This document shows positions 43,936 through 56,440 of a DNA stretch of 64,000 bases, piece after piece. The translations under genes and the position numbers were made by a program. The DNA is from Lamellibrachia satsuma (lineage: Eukaryota; Annelida; Polychaeta; Sabellida; Siboglinidae), in the NCBI GenBank assembly GCA_033239005.1, contig BSQZ01000022.1, forward strand, positions 1,269,501 through 1,333,500. Direction: 5' to 3'. Each line of letters starts with the position of its first letter. The stretch's first letter is position 1. The notes beneath the pieces were generated by a model. That model was given only the letters and a program-made list of their open reading frames with translations, did no database searches and was not told the origin of the DNA.

Positions 43936-44150
43936 TTAAAAATTGTTGGACTCTTGATAAGCCAATGAATTCCTTGACCACTTGCCATCTGGCCGTTTGC
44001 CTTGAATGACAATCTTGTTAGATCTTGTCATCCTAAAGACTAGATACTGTTCTATCTGTTGACTGAACCTTTCCTTGTTGACAAATGTTTTGAATGTTTA
44101 ACATTTTAATGGTGATCTGACAATTAATAAACATTAATAAAGATTTCAGT
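43263..44150 (+). mobile_element. CR1/L2-like LINE 3' end, 5'-truncated, same family as 11,758-12,000
   Basis: It contains the ORF2 tail and 3' UTR. Shared UTR words with the 11.8-kb copy: TTGATAAGCCAA, CCACTTGCCATCTGG, CAATCTTGT. The end near 44,150 has AATTAATAAACATTAATAAA. This is the least decayed LINE piece in the window. Confidence 0.88.
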
Positions 44151-44210
44151 TACTTCCCTCTCTGGAAGATTGACAGATGCATGATGATTTATTTAAATAT
44201 ATGATTTATT

Positions 44211-44213
<3 letters not shown>

Positions 44214-44246
<33 letters not shown>

Positions 44247-44262
44247 TATATTATATACAGTG
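44214..44262. repeat. (TA)n and TTATATTATA microsatellite
   Basis: TA dinucleotides followed by TTATATTATATTATATAC, preceded by a doubled TGATTTATTTAAATATA. Confidence 0.95.
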
Positions 44263-44399
44263 TATATAGTAAATAATTATTTCACCCAAAGCTTACAAAA
44301 TTGTTCTTTACTCCCACTCACTGCTCGTACCAGCTAAAGTCCAATAAAATAAATAAATAAATATATTGATTTAGTAATGTAATGTTAATAGCAGCCTCA

Positions 44400-44520
44400 C
44401 ACTGCAGCCGATGTAGTCTAGTGTACACAGTCCATGGCAAATTGTGTGTGAGCTAATACCAAGACATGCCTTCTGATAATACATGGGGTGTACGAAGACA
44501 AATGTTTCACCTACAGTCTG
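44400..44520 (+). repeat. dispersed repeat, copy 1 (pair with 45,270-45,385)
   Basis: GTGTACACAGTCCATGGCAA, ATTGTGTGTGAGCTAATACC, AAGACATGCC, ACATGGGGTGTACGAAGACA and AATGTTTCACCTACAGT recur at 45,278-45,373 with a few substitutions. Confidence 0.9.
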
Positions 44521-44551
44521 CGTATATGTTAAGTTTCAGAAATGCCAATCC

Positions 44552-44656
44552 AGGAGATTTAGACGTAAATCGGAGGGTCTCGGAAAAATGGGGATTTATA
44601 TGTAAATCAGAGGGTCTCAGAAAATCAGGGACATATATGTAAATCGGAGGGTCTAT
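44552..44656. repeat. 37-bp tandem repeat, about 3 copies
   Basis: GTAAATCGGAGGGTCT begins units at 44,565, 44,602 and 44,639, each followed by GGAAAAATGGGGATTTATAT-like text. Confidence 0.9.
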
Positions 44657-45269
44657 GAGAACAAAATATTACAAAAAGAATACTTTCCATGACAGTAACA
44701 ACCATGTTTTATTATCACCAATCACCAACAGTTCATATATGATACAAAAGCACATTATAACACATGCGGGGTGACTTTACCAAGCATGACAGGCACACGC
44801 CTATAATTTATGAAAACCCTTACACATATATCATAAATCTACCAGAAAAGAATAATGTCCATGTCGATCTCACAGAGCATACACAACAGACACAAGCCTA
44901 CACATTTACTGGTGAACCTTCACATAATCCGATGTCGCAACCTTGGCTGAGTTGAGAAAAACCTTCTCTGGCACAAAGGAATAGCACATGTTGATTTTGC
45001 ATGAAAGCACCACACAGGGTGTTGTTGCCGAGTTGTGACTGTGACCGAGAGTCAGTGTTGACTCAGAAAAACATACTCGAGTCCCAATTAGGTCATGAAA
45101 CCCAATTAGGTCATGCCGAGTTCGGAAAATAACATAGAAAAAAAAATTTGTTTTAGTTTCACTGAAAATCCAGGAGATTGGTTCTTCTTTCCAGGAGATC
45201 AGGAGATTTGGTGAATTTCCAGGAATCTCCTGGCGAATGCAGGTGAATTAACGTGTATGCCCTATAGTA
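44657..45269. other. spacer, no gene recognised
   Basis: Holds a doubled AACCCAATTAGGTCATG at about 45,080-45,118 and several CCAGGAGAT words at 45,170-45,205. No coding claim. Confidence 0.4.
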
Positions 45270-45385
45270 ACCCGGCTTGTGTACACAGTCCATGGCAAAT
45301 TGTGTGTCCGCTGATACCAAGACGTGCCTCCTGGTGATACATGGGGTGTAACAAGACAAATGTTTAACCTACAGTAACCCGCCTT
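45270..45385 (+). repeat. dispersed repeat, copy 2
   Basis: GTGTACACAGTCCATGGCAA, GCTGATACCAAGACGTGCC, ACATGGGGTGTAACAAGACA, AATGTTTAACCTACAGTAAC. Same orientation as copy 1, about 870 bp away. Confidence 0.9.
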
Positions 45386-46506
45386 GTGGAAAAACATATC
45401 CAAACTATGCTGTATGTGCAACCAGGGGTGTTGGTTTATTTGTCCACCACCAGGGTGATCGGTTTTCTTAACTGGCTTAAATTATTATGGTAGTTAACCT
45501 GATAAGCCCTGAATTTCTGGGGGAGTTGATTTTGTTTCAACCCATGGGATTATGAAATGCACTGTAAGACATAAAGTCTTCATCAAAACCCTTACAATAT
45601 ATACATATTCTTAATCACAGAATATTTATCTTACCAATGGTAATAACACTATCAATGTTATGATTAACTGTGGCTGATTAGCATATAATTAGCATATGTA
45701 AACAATCGCAAAGTGAAAAATTAAATATGAAATCTAGTTTTATTTCGTCACTCATGGACACAATAAAGCACAAAATGAGGCAAGTTTGGTACTGCAAGGT
45801 AGGCCTACATGTCCTCTATGAGCAGCAAGAGAAATTATAATAATATCTGCATTTACCTGTGAAATATTACAATTAGCATGCAAGTACCATGATTTTGGTT
45901 GATTACATATATACATATAAAGCACAATAAAGCACACAAAACTGTTCACAAAATGCATAATAATGAATGTTTCATAGGTACATGTAATCTACTGACATGT
46001 ATATCAACTTATGGAAAAGAAAAATTCAAGGAACATAAATGCAGTAATTCTGCAAATGTGAGTCAAATGTTACGTCAAAAGACAATGAATACAGTAAAAA
46101 CACATCATTGACACATCGATGTCGTTGTCTTGTCTGCTACTAATGTCATTTACATCCGAATTATTGGATGTAAAACCCAACAGATGCAATGCCTGCTCAT
46201 AGTCTTCATAACCATGAATTGTAAAACGTTGACAAGATATCGGTCACTTTCAAAATATTCGCAAAAATACTAATAATTGACGGATCGATTTGAGAAACAG
46301 CTCAAAACGTCCGCACATGTGTTGTTTTCATCCGGGCACCAACAGCATAACCAAAGCGAATGAACGTGGCGCCACATGGCGATCAATATGAACACTACAT
46401 CCCAACACCGAAATTTCGGTGTTCAGGGTGCATCAGGTTAAACTGCATTTTTGCACCTCAGTGCGTTCCTTACATCATTCCACATAACATATGGTACAAA
46501 AAAGTC
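45386..46506. other. spacer, no gene recognised
   Basis: AT-rich, ordinary composition. A slightly CpG-rich patch is at 46,200-46,420. Nothing supported. Confidence 0.35.
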
Positions 46507-46588
<82 letters not shown>

Positions 46589-46657
46589 TATGTATTTTTA
46601 ATATTGTGTTTTAGGCCACTTTTAATCAGATATACATATATATATATATATATATAT
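46507..46657. repeat. (TA)n-(CA)n-(TA)n microsatellites
   Basis: TA at 46,509-46,530, CA at 46,531-46,553, TA at 46,554-46,584, and a further TA tract at about 46,632-46,657. Confidence 0.97.
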
Positions 46658-49404
46658 GGTCTATGCTTTATAACATGATTTTACTATTACAATTACCAGA
46701 CTTTGTATCTTCAGTAAACCATCACATTTGTATCAACTATAGGAAGTTTGGAGTTAGGTCAGACCAACTTCTCAGCATGAACGAGCTGTGATAGAGCATT
46801 CCTTCCCTGCTTGACCTATGGTAGCCATGACGACCTTTACACCCCCAACCATTTCAGGGTCCTGGACATACTGCCTCTGTTGCACAGTGTGTAGTAACAT
46901 AAAATGGTGAAAGCATTCAAGGCTAAAAATACATTTCTGCAGCTTGTTTGGCAGACTGTGAATAAGACCTCACTTGATCACTGTCAGAGTGCAGGGCTCA
47001 TTGTAAGAGGTCCAAACCAATCGTTACATTTGATTGCTAACGCTGGAGAGGTCAGTGGATGTGTCCGGTGCTAGTCCACTCATCCATTGAAACATGTGGT
47101 CAATTCAGTGTGATTTGGTCACCGTAGGATTCTTCAGCATGACTTGGTGACGGTGTTGTCCCCTGGGATTTATTTGTTTTTGGGACATATTCAAATTATC
47201 TGGCATTGCCCAGGAGAAAAGATCTACAAAATCCTATTAGTTACGCAGTCTATGTAAAACGTCAACATGCGTAATATCCCACCCCTGGGGAATTTTTTTT
47301 TTATGTACCAACCAACCCTATGGGCATGCCTACAAAATTTCAACCCCATAAATGCAAAACTGACAGAGGTATGAAGGAACATGCAGACACACAGCAACAA
47401 ACTACTTTATAGTATAGATCTCTTGCATAGCAATCAATTGCACAACAGTCTACATCAGAATCATTGCACCACACTGTTCCAGGGTAACCTCATTTGGACC
47501 CTGTAATCACGCTAAACAACATATATCTGAACTCTGTGCGTTACTTCAAATATCTGGGTAGACTAGGACAATCGAAATGACCAAGTGGAACCTAGGATAC
47601 TGTCTAAGAAAATAGGTCTGGTCACAACATGGCATCCAGCGGGTCCTTTCTTGTTGCTCCCTTTATAAAGGGGTGAGGCTAGTTGATGCACTGACACCCT
47701 GCCCCGACTGTTGTCCCTTTCCTTCCTCCCTATCAACAGCCTTCTTCCTCCACTCAAGCATCCTCTCTGCCTTCCTTACATCCCTCCATATATAGGTCCT
47801 CCATAAATCAACAACCAAATGCCTTTGTTCCTTCTTCCTGTCTTTACTCCTCTACTTACCCAAACACACTCCACCACTGTCAGGGCGTATATCATGGTTC
47901 CAGGGTCTGTACGGTTCTCGCTTCTCAATGACCGTTTATTCATGGTACGAGTCTGCCATGGATCCGGTACGGAGACTGGGAGTTGTCTATTCTGGAAAGA
48001 GGAGAAAGCGGAAAACTTGGAAAGGTGTTAAATGCACCAACACAGAATTAAATCATGAGCAAGTTTTATTTAAAGACAAGAAACTACATTATCCACATGT
48101 TACCATGTTCAAAATAAAATGTTGGTCTGACCCCTGTGGTACTCTAGTGATAAAGAATGAATGAATCTACAGCAGCAACAACAACAACAATGAACCAGGA
48201 GTCTCCATGAGGGTGTCTAGTAGAGTCCTGTTGACAGTCCTTGGTCAATGACTTGCAGGCATCTGTCCAGGGAATATTAACACTGGACTAGGATGCATAG
48301 AAGCAGTAATTGAACAATTTGATGTAGAACTGGGGAGTTGTATATGTAATAACGGTTATGTGTTGTCCACAAGTATGATGCTGCCTGGAACTCACCATCA
48401 CGACAGCTGTAAAGGTCCCACCTCAATTAGATAATTTCATTAGTTTTATTTCATACTCCTTTCGTGACAGATTGAACCTATCGGGTATTCACTATGACAC
48501 GCTAGCTGGGTTTTTTATGTTATGATTTTTAAAATTTCTTCATGACTATATTCATATTATTTTATGCAAAAAAAATACCCACACAAGAGTACTTTGCTTT
48601 ATATCTGTAGAGAATGAGTAAAGTAGAGCACGTGTTTGTCAGCAGCTGGTGAAATGCCCTCCTAGGGTGACGGCTGATCTCCAGGTGTATTGTACCTGTA
48701 CCAAGGTACCAGACCTAACTGTATAATCATTTCCAACAGTTGAACCTTTCAAGTAGCCACTGCTGCTAGCATACAGAGATGTGTTAAGACAATTCAAGCC
48801 ATCTGTTGACATTTCTTGGTAATGTGTGGTCGTTAGCAGGATGTTTGTTTGAGGTCTGTGCGCACATGTGTGGTGCACGTATGTGGTGCATGTGTGGTGC
48901 AGGTATAGTGCAAGCGCGGTGCATATATAGTGTCAGTTGTACACAAGAAGTACACGTGTAGTGTACACATGAATGGTGCATCATTATGTCATATTGTATT
49001 TTATTTGTCAAGTTTATTATATTTGGAGAATAGTATTTAAAATCAGTAGTCTAGATGCAAATTACAACAGTGAAAGCTATCGTTTTTACTCTAGGGCAAA
49101 GACTACAATTGATTGGTGACCATATAATAATTAAAATGTTTCATGATTGTAAGAAAATGTGACCACTAAAAATTCAAAAACATCATGACATCAACTGGCC
49201 CTATGTTACCAATGTGCTGAACAAGTTCTGTCAAAATCACACCATATTGCAAATTTGCTTATCATAATTTGCAGTTTTCACCAAAGATCCAACATTTCAA
49301 ACCTTACATCCTAACTGTGTGAATAAATTGACATTTTGGCAAATAAAATCACTGAAATCAACTAACTTGCATATTTGTGTGAAATATTTCTGGATGTGTA
49401 AAAG
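46658..49404. other. spacer, no gene recognised
   Basis: A faint VRYFKYLGR word on + at about 47,535-47,570 could be a LINE scrap but is too short to call. 48,860-48,985 has irregular GTGGTGCATGTG repeats. 48,170-48,192 is a CAGCAACAACAACAACAA tract. ORFs of up to 79 codons are not convincing. Confidence 0.4.
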
Positions 49405-50350
49405 TGGTCTGACCCCGGAAGTGTAACTCTGACCCCGGAAGTGTAACTGGGTTTATCCCAGAAATGTAACAGTGTGTTGACCTCAGAAGTGTAACTGTGA
49501 TCTGACCCCGGTAGTGTAACTGATCTGACCTGGAAGTGTAACTATGGTCTAACCCCAGAAGTGCAACTGTGGTCTGACCCCAGAGGTGTAACTGTAGCCT
49601 GCCCCGGAAGTGTAACTGTGGGTTGATCCCGGAAATGTAACTAAGGTTTGACCCTGGAAGTGTAACTGTGGGTTGACCCAGGAAATGTAACTAAGGTTTG
49701 ACCCTGGAAGTGTAACTGTGGGTTGACCCTGGAAGTGTAACTGTGGGTTGACCCTGGAAGTGTAACTGTGGGTTGACCCTGGAAATGTAACTAAAGTTTG
49801 ACCCTGGAAGTGTAATTGTGGGTTGACCCTGGAAATGTAACTAAGGTTTGACCCCGGAAGTGTAACTGTGGGTTGACCCTGGAAATGTAACTAAGGTTTG
49901 ACCCTGGAAGTGTAACTGGGTTGACCCTGGAAATGTAACTAAGGTTTGACCCTGGAAGTGTAACTGTGGGTTGACCCTGGAAATGTAACTAAAGTTTGAC
50001 CCTGGAAGTGTAACTGTGGGTTGACCCTGGAAATGTAACTAAGGTTTGACCCTGGAAGTGTAACTGTGGGTTGACCCTGGAAATGTAACTAAGGTTTGAC
50101 CCCGGAAGTGTAACTGTGGGTTGACCCTGGAAATGTAACTAAGGTTTGACCCTGGAAGTGTAACTGTGGGTTGACCCTGGAAATGTAACTAAAGTTTGAC
50201 CCTGGAAGTGTAATTGTGGGTTGACCCTGGAAATGTAACTAAGGTTTGACCCCGGAAGTGTAACTGTGGGTTGACCCTGGAAATGTAACTAAGGTTTGAC
50301 CCTGGAAGTGTAACTGTGGGTTGACCCTGGAAATGTAACTGTGGTCTGAC
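49405..50350. repeat. 25/50-bp minisatellite, about 37 half-units
   Basis: Half-units of about 25 bp built from TGACCCTGGAAGTGTAACTG. On the left they are irregular (TCTGACCCCGGAAGTGTAAC). From about 49,620 the array settles into a dimer: GGAAGTGTAACTGTGGGTTG alternating with GGAAATGTAACTAAGGTTTG, with rare AAAGTTTG variants at regular spacing. Confidence 0.95.
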
Positions 50351-50522
50351 CCAAGAAATTTAAATGTGGGTTGACGCCTCCAATGATGTTTGAACAGGGA
50401 TATGACCATACTTGAAGACTATGACACTTATTTTGAGCACAGATGACCGTTTCTTGTGGCTGGCTGTCATGCATGTGTATGTAGTAACTAGGATTACTTG
50501 CGCATGAAGACACGATGTAGTT

Positions 50523-50786
50523 GTGGACATGACTTTAAATGGTTATATCTCATGTGTTGATTTTTCTGGAGAAAAATTACAGAATTTGACGATTTTTTTC
50601 CAGCAGGTTGATGAAAGAATAGCTGTTAACATGACTGATTTTCAGAATATTGAAAATAAAAATTTGCGAACAGCACTAAAACATGTTAACATTGTCGCCA
50701 TTGGGAAAATAAGAAGTGATGAAAAATTGGCAGATTTAGAAACATTTTTGTCTAGCAGGTTGATGGAAGAAAGGGAAACTAAATAA
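50523..50786 (+). CDS. candidate exon or decayed ORF, unrecognised; part of a three-copy family
   Basis: The frame is open for 87 codons to TAA at 50,784-50,786. A good splice acceptor (TTTTTTTCCAG) ends at 50,603, which would leave QVDERIAVNMTDFQNIENKN, LRTALKHVNIVAIGKIRSD and ETFLSSRLMEERE as a terminal exon. The same DNA, with stops and shifts, occurs twice at 53,430-53,820. I do not recognise the protein. Alternatives: a dispersed repeat whose frame is open by chance. Confidence 0.3.
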   Translation: MDMTLNGYISCVDFSGEKLQNLTIFFQQVDERIAVNMTDFQNIENKNLRTALKHVNIVAIGKIRSDEKLADLETFLSSRLMEERETK

Positions 50787-50817
50787 GAGACTGTATCCAG
50801 TGTGTGTAGGATTGCCT

Positions 50818-50882
50818 CGGGCCTGTAGTCCATCTACAGCACCATGGGCCGGGCTTGTAGTCCATCTACAGCACCATGGGCC
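50818..50882. repeat. 32-bp tandem duplication
   Basis: CGGGCCTGTAGTCCATCTAC AGCACCATGGGC twice, with one C/T change. Confidence 0.95.
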
Positions 50883-52236
50883 GCTTCAGTTTCCAATCCA
50901 TCTCAGTCACTGTCTTGTGATATTTGTGTTAATGGCTTCTAGGCATGCGGGCTGTCTCTTCTGATTTTTCTTCTCTGTGTTTGCATCAGTCACCAGTATT
51001 TTTTCACTGTTATTTTGCAAACGGCCATAAACCTCTTTCAGGTGGGTTCAGCGACGGTTTACAAATGTGTTATTATGATTGCACTGTATATAATTACATA
51101 CAGTCAAACTGAAAGTAAAATAAGAACACACTGATTTAATTTACTTTCATGGCTAGAATTGATATGTTGCAGTTTGACATTAAACCATTCCATACATCAT
51201 TTACAGTTATTAAAAAAAGTTGTGTTTACTGTTTCATAATAATGGGCTCTCGTTAGAACTCCCGTTGCAAGGAACATCAGCTTAAAAGGAACAATGTTGA
51301 GATCGCTGTTCTGGCCTGCACTGTCTAATCCATGAATGTAAGGAACGTAGGATATATGCAACAGTTTAGACGTGTCCTAACATGCTCTAACAGCGAGATG
51401 TCCTGAGTCATACAGGTCTAGACGTTGCGACTTGTTACTTGTAACCAAGAACTTTAATGTGAAAAGAAACAAAAGTCGTGGTTTTGGGGTTATACACCTA
51501 AAAGAGATAATAGAAACTAACCATGTGCAACTAAAGTTAAGAATACCACTGGTTTAGTCAGAATGTGCTCTAAAAGTGGGAGATTCCAGTCATTTCTGCA
51601 GTTGACTGAGCACTGACATGTTAACCGGCATTGCAAATGATTATGTTTTAGTAACTCTTATAAGTGCATAGGCCCCAAACCATGACATTTGTTTCCCTTT
51701 CATCTGTAGTGTAGTATTTCTAAGGTAGCACCCCATGTTATACCTACAGTGCATGTGCTAGTACAACTGATGGGAATGCTCTTTACATAATAACTACATT
51801 TGTAAATCAGCATTGAAAGTTGGCACCAGAATCTGTGACATTCATGTTAAACTTAAAGTCAGTTCAGATCCCTTTCAGAGTCTCTTATTATGATTGTGAA
51901 AGCTCAATTGAGCATAATAACAGACTCTGATATGTTCCTAAACTTACTTCAATACAGTTACAGAGCAGTCTAGGAGACATTTGTCCCAATTACTTTTACT
52001 TAAGTACAAAGATGTGAACCAGGCCCAACTCTGTTTTTGTGATCACTATATATGTTCAGATATTTTTCTTAGAATTCAACACAGTGAGGTAAACAACTCT
52101 ATGTATTCGTGGAGATATGATCAGATGTTTTTGACCACAGAGCAGATGGTATCAGCCCCACACATGCCAGCTCATTATAGTACTTCTACATGGTAGACTA
52201 AATAATATATAGCTATCTTGAGCTATATTGAGGTGG
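50883..52236. other. spacer, no gene recognised
   Basis: AT-rich, with small imperfect inverted words (TCTTATTATGATTGTG and GAGCATAATAACAGA at about 51,886-51,925). No coding signal. Confidence 0.35.
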
Positions 52237-52430
52237 TTTCTATATCAGGGATTTCTTTCATACCTGAAAAGGTTTATGACAATAAAGTGTGCTTATTTGA
52301 GGACCGCACGTAGGCTTTGACTTGGCAGATCATTATATAACGTCTGTTTTTTCAGATGGCTTTCTATACTTGAAATTTCTTTCACTCCCTGAAAAGTTTA
52401 TGATAATAAAAAATGTACTTATTCGAGGAC
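52237..52430. repeat. two-copy direct repeat, about 69 bp at 124-bp spacing
   Basis: 52,237-52,305 and 52,361-52,430 share TTTCTATA, ATTTCTTTCA, CCTGAAAAG, TTTATGA-AATAAA and CTTATT-GAGGAC, with about 80 percent identity by eye. Confidence 0.8.
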
Positions 52431-52456
52431 AACACTAAAAGAGCTACCTAATAAAC

Positions 52457-52729
52457 GTACAGTACGCTTGAACAAATTGGGCCATGGAAAAATGTCAAGG
52501 AATCTGTTCTTATAAGCGTACTGAAAGGTAACTGTTTAACACTAGTGGTGTCATTTGGTTACTGGTGTAGAACAACTGAAAAGTGGTGCCAACTGTTTAA
52601 CACCAGATGGTGACACTTCTCAGTTGTTCCACACTAGTCAGATTACAATAATTATGGATCCTGCTGATTAAAAAGGGGTGTATTGTGTATGCTAATTAGA
52701 GCAAACAGCTTATTAGGTCAAATACGGTA
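52457..52729 (-). mobile_element. MITE (TACYGTATTTGACC family), inverted copy, one TIR lost
   Basis: The right edge CAGCTTATTAGGTCAAATAC GGTA is the inverse of the family start, so this copy is on the minus strand. The other end (TACAGTACGCTTGAACAAAT) has lost its TIR. The interior is clear: GTAACTGTTTAACACTAGTG, GTGGTGCCAACTGTTTAACA and CAATAATTATGGATCCTGCT. Confidence 0.85.
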
Positions 52730-53429
52730 CCTCAAAATAAAAACTTCTTTGAGCTGGACAGATGGATACCTGTGAATGAACATGTAATCCAGTTTGTGTC
52801 AGTGACAAACGAACATCCGCCATGTTGATTTTTCCAAAATAAAACAATGTAGGAATTGACAAAAGATTTGACTTGAGTACTTCTTGAATGAAAGAATCTT
52901 GATTGTCAAATCAAGATTGATGAAACTTTATGGCTCTGAAACCCAGGAGGAAGCCACAGGACTGGAGTTACACATTAAATCCCACTTGACATTAGCAATT
53001 AGTCTTGTTCTCCCTAACCCTACACCTTCACTATTTATTCATATTCCAATTAGCTAGCCGTTGATGGTTAATTGATAGTTGCCTCATCAGACACAGGTTG
53101 ATTAATCTGATTATTGTCATTAGAAATGAAATATATCTTCACTTTAAGTAATGAAATTAAATCTCATTCACAGTTTTTACCAGTGGCACATGTGACAAAA
53201 TGTGACATGTCCCAACTGTGAAACTATGATTGTCATGTAAACAATAAAACAGTTATTTTTGCGCAGTTAAAAATGACATTTCGCATTGTGCACACATTGG
53301 AAGGAGCAAAATTACTCAAGTCTCGAGTTCTTTTACCCTAGACACAGGATAAAGGCTCCCAGATTTCAGTTTCTAATGGCTGACTGGCAATAATATATTA
53401 TATGCACGTGTGAGTTACTGTAGGATTCC
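52730..53429. other. spacer, no gene recognised
   Basis: AT-rich, ordinary composition. Nothing supported. Confidence 0.35.
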
Positions 53430-53820
53430 TTGTGCATGAAAACATGATGTAGCTATTTTGTATTCCATTTGACGGGAGCATCTTAAGTGTTGATTTTCTG
53501 GAGAAAAACAATAGCATATTTTTACAGATTCTTTCCAACAAAAAGTTGATGAAAAAATAAATATTAACACAGTCGATTTTCAGGAGATCAGAATTGCAAA
53601 TTAGCGAACAGAATTAAAAAACGTTAACATTGTCGCCAAGGAAAAATAAATAGTGATCTGATTTTCTGGAGAAAAACAATAGCGTACTTTTACATATTAT
53701 TTCCAACAAATAGTTTATGAAAGAATAAATTGTAACACAGTCGATTTTGAGGAGATTAAAAATGCAAATTTGCAAACAGCATTAAAAACGTTAACATTGT
53801 CACCAAGAGAAGATAAATAG
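53430..53820 (+). pseudogene. two decayed copies of the 50.5-kb exon-like sequence
   Basis: Copy 2 (about 53,430-53,650) and copy 3 (about 53,655-53,820) both carry GATTTTCTGGAGAAAAACAA, TTCCAACAAA, GTTGATGAA or TTTATGAA, AACACAGTCGATTTT, AACGTTAACATTGTC. The matching text at 50,560-50,710 is GATTTTTCTGGAGAAAAATT and CATGTTAACATTGTCGCC. Stops and indels break both frames. Copies 2 and 3 are in tandem at about 170 bp. Confidence 0.7.
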
Positions 53821-54149
53821 CGATCTGTACCCATTTGGACAGGATGAGATGTTCTTGTAATTTCTGCTGCACAATTTATGGCATTGAGAACTGAGGCCTC
53901 ATTCTGATGGTGATGTGATTGAAGTTTGATGAATACATAAATGAATTGCCTGGACAGATCACAACACGGTGTTAATGTTAGTAATATTGATTGTTTTGGC
54001 AGAAACATGTTTACCATAGATGATTATCAACTTTATACCTGGGGGGAGAGGAGGACACTCAATACACAGCCAGTAAACCATTTTTGAGAATTTGTCTAAC
54101 TGACCCCCAGAACAAGTTTTAGACTTCTGTAAAAAGTTTTTTGAGATGT

Positions 54150-54150
<1 letters not shown>
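53821..54150. other. spacer, no gene recognised
   Basis: Ordinary sequence leading into a TA tract. Nothing supported. Confidence 0.35.
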
Positions 54151-54234
<84 letters not shown>

Positions 54235-54248
54235 ACATATACATATAC

Positions 54249-54327
<79 letters not shown>

Positions 54328-54348
54328 ATATATATACATATATATATA
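54151..54348. repeat. (TA)n and (TACATA)n microsatellite
   Basis: Almost 200 bp of TA with TACATATACATATA interruptions at about 54,217-54,256 and near 54,336. Confidence 0.98.
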
Positions 54349-55744
54349 CACCCTAAATTACCCACTAAGTTTGATTTGTGATTCAATACCCTAAATGTGT
54401 AGCATGCATTAATGTGAGTTGGACAAAGAAAACACCCATTAAAACAAGGAAAGTGTCTTGTGGATGGTATACTGGCAATGCACTGAGTGACCCCTGGCCT
54501 ACGTAATGTATAAGGTTACCATGTATAATATGCAACTGGACTTTTAAAAAAAATATACGGAAAATTACAGTAATGTTGTGTAATGTACGCTAACCCAGTT
54601 GACTCACGTCAAAGGTTTAGCAATGACTGCTTAACAATAGACCATCAAATTCTGGTAACCACAATGTATATACAATACTAATGAGTAGAACGTGCTGAGT
54701 GCGAGACAGGAAGACAGTTGTGTTAGAACGAAGAAATTTTTCAACACCTGTGACCCCAAAACATTATGTGCATTTTGGAAATTCAGGACAGAAAATTGAT
54801 TTTGCAAAAAAGGCTACATTGTATTGTTTCAAGTTATGAAATAGGCAAACTAGACAATGTAGACCTGTCATATTTGATGTTATCCTCCAAACCTCATGGG
54901 ATATTCACTGGCTTTTGGTTGGAAAACAACCTGTCTGTGCGATTACATTTCACATAAAGTCAGATTGACTTTAGTCAAATACACAAATATGATTTGGTCA
55001 AATATCATTGTTTGTTGCTGCCACTATTCGGATCATGTAAATACCAATAAATGAAAAATCTGCAGAACAGCTGAAGACATCACCTTGTGAGATAGCGAAA
55101 GCAGGAAGTCACATTTTATGTCTCTGTATATCGATTATTATGCCAAAAATTGGTTGATATTGACCACTGATGCTCACATAGCTCTGATATTTAAGCAGAA
55201 CATGCTCAATTTCAACTTTAATCAATTGTTTGATTGGTAAAATTGTATTGTTTACGAATATGAATATTTTTATTTCAAGTAAATATATATTTACAGTTTT
55301 ACATACAAATATGCATTAAAATAAATGTGATAAAACTATGGAAAAGTTTTTAAAAATTAATATGTTAAAAAATATATAAATACATTAAAAATATAAATAT
55401 TTCACCCGAAAAGTGAATTAATCTTTAACCAAAATAAATTGTGTCAGTGTCCACCAACAGATTATCAGGTTTTCCTAAGGTTGTGAACAACAAATGTCAC
55501 TGTCAGCTTCAGGGGCCTTCTGAATAAAACAAACATATAAAATTATAATTCCTTCTGGTGAGGCCTAGTTAGTTTGACTCATCTTGATCACCAAAACTTG
55601 ACTACTTGTTGTGTATGTATTGATCACTCCGTAACAACTTTAAGTTGAACATGTCCGTCAGGCAAACAGTGGTCCACATGCATTAGATTACTTTGAGACG
55701 TGAATTATTTATGTTACTTCATATACAGGTTTCCCATCAACGTG
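54349..55744. other. spacer, no gene recognised
   Basis: AT-rich. A 63-codon frame at 54,766-54,957 (CIVSSYEIGKLDNVDLSYLM) has protein-like text but no family. 55,250-55,430 is very A/T-rich with ATTAAAATAT words. Confidence 0.35.
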
Positions 55745-55754
55745 CAAGACTGAC

Positions 55755-55962
55755 CTCTGGTCTCCCTGGGCCCAGAATGTAAGGCCACCACTGGTCTCCC
55801 TGGGCCCAGAATGTAAGGCCACCACTGGTCTCCCTGGGCCCAGAATGTAAGGCCACCACTGGTCTCCATGGTCCCGGAATGTAAGGCCACCACTGGTCTC
55901 CCTGGACCCAGAATGTAAGGCTACCACAGGTCTCCCTGGTTCCAGAATGTAAGGCCACCATG
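55755..55962. repeat. 34-bp minisatellite, about 6 copies
   Basis: GGTCTCCCTGGGCCCAGAAT and GTAAGGCCACCACT repeat from 55,759 at 34-bp steps. The last units are GGACCC and GGTTCC variants. Confidence 0.95.
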
Positions 55963-56440
55963 GACTACACATTTATTGCCTGGTTATTGTCTCGTGTTGT
56001 CTCCTGGCATAGAAACAGAAACAGGCATACCTGGTGTCTGTTACGGGTATTACATGTTGTGGTGATATATTACTATTACATTTGATTTTTTTTTTCATAA
56101 TTACATATTATATTGCATCTCACTTTGACCAAATAAAAAATATTATATTGCATATTACATTAGACAGTAATATTTATTATATATTATATCACATGTTGCT
56201 TGAACTTTGTCTGGTAATTTACATGAGGATTTTTGGATATCAGAAATTGATGTAGTGTTGTCGGTTTTGCCACTTTTGTATTAACTTTTTTATGATTTTA
56301 CGATCTTTATTGATACTTTGAGACACTGGTGCGGAGTCTGCCAACAGATGGAAGCTGTTTTCCCATAGCACTGAGAACTTGTTTAGTAACAGCTGACCAT
56401 TACATTCACAGTGATTTGTCTTGGCTGCTGCTGTAGTTAT
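55963..56440. other. spacer, no gene recognised
   Basis: TATTATATTGCAT words recur at 56,105-56,185. No coding claim. Confidence 0.35.

Noticed and set aside
47517..47570. Possible LINE scrap (VRYFKYLGR)
   Set aside because: Only about nine matching residues and no neighbouring LINE blocks in any frame; left as a hint in the spacer entry.
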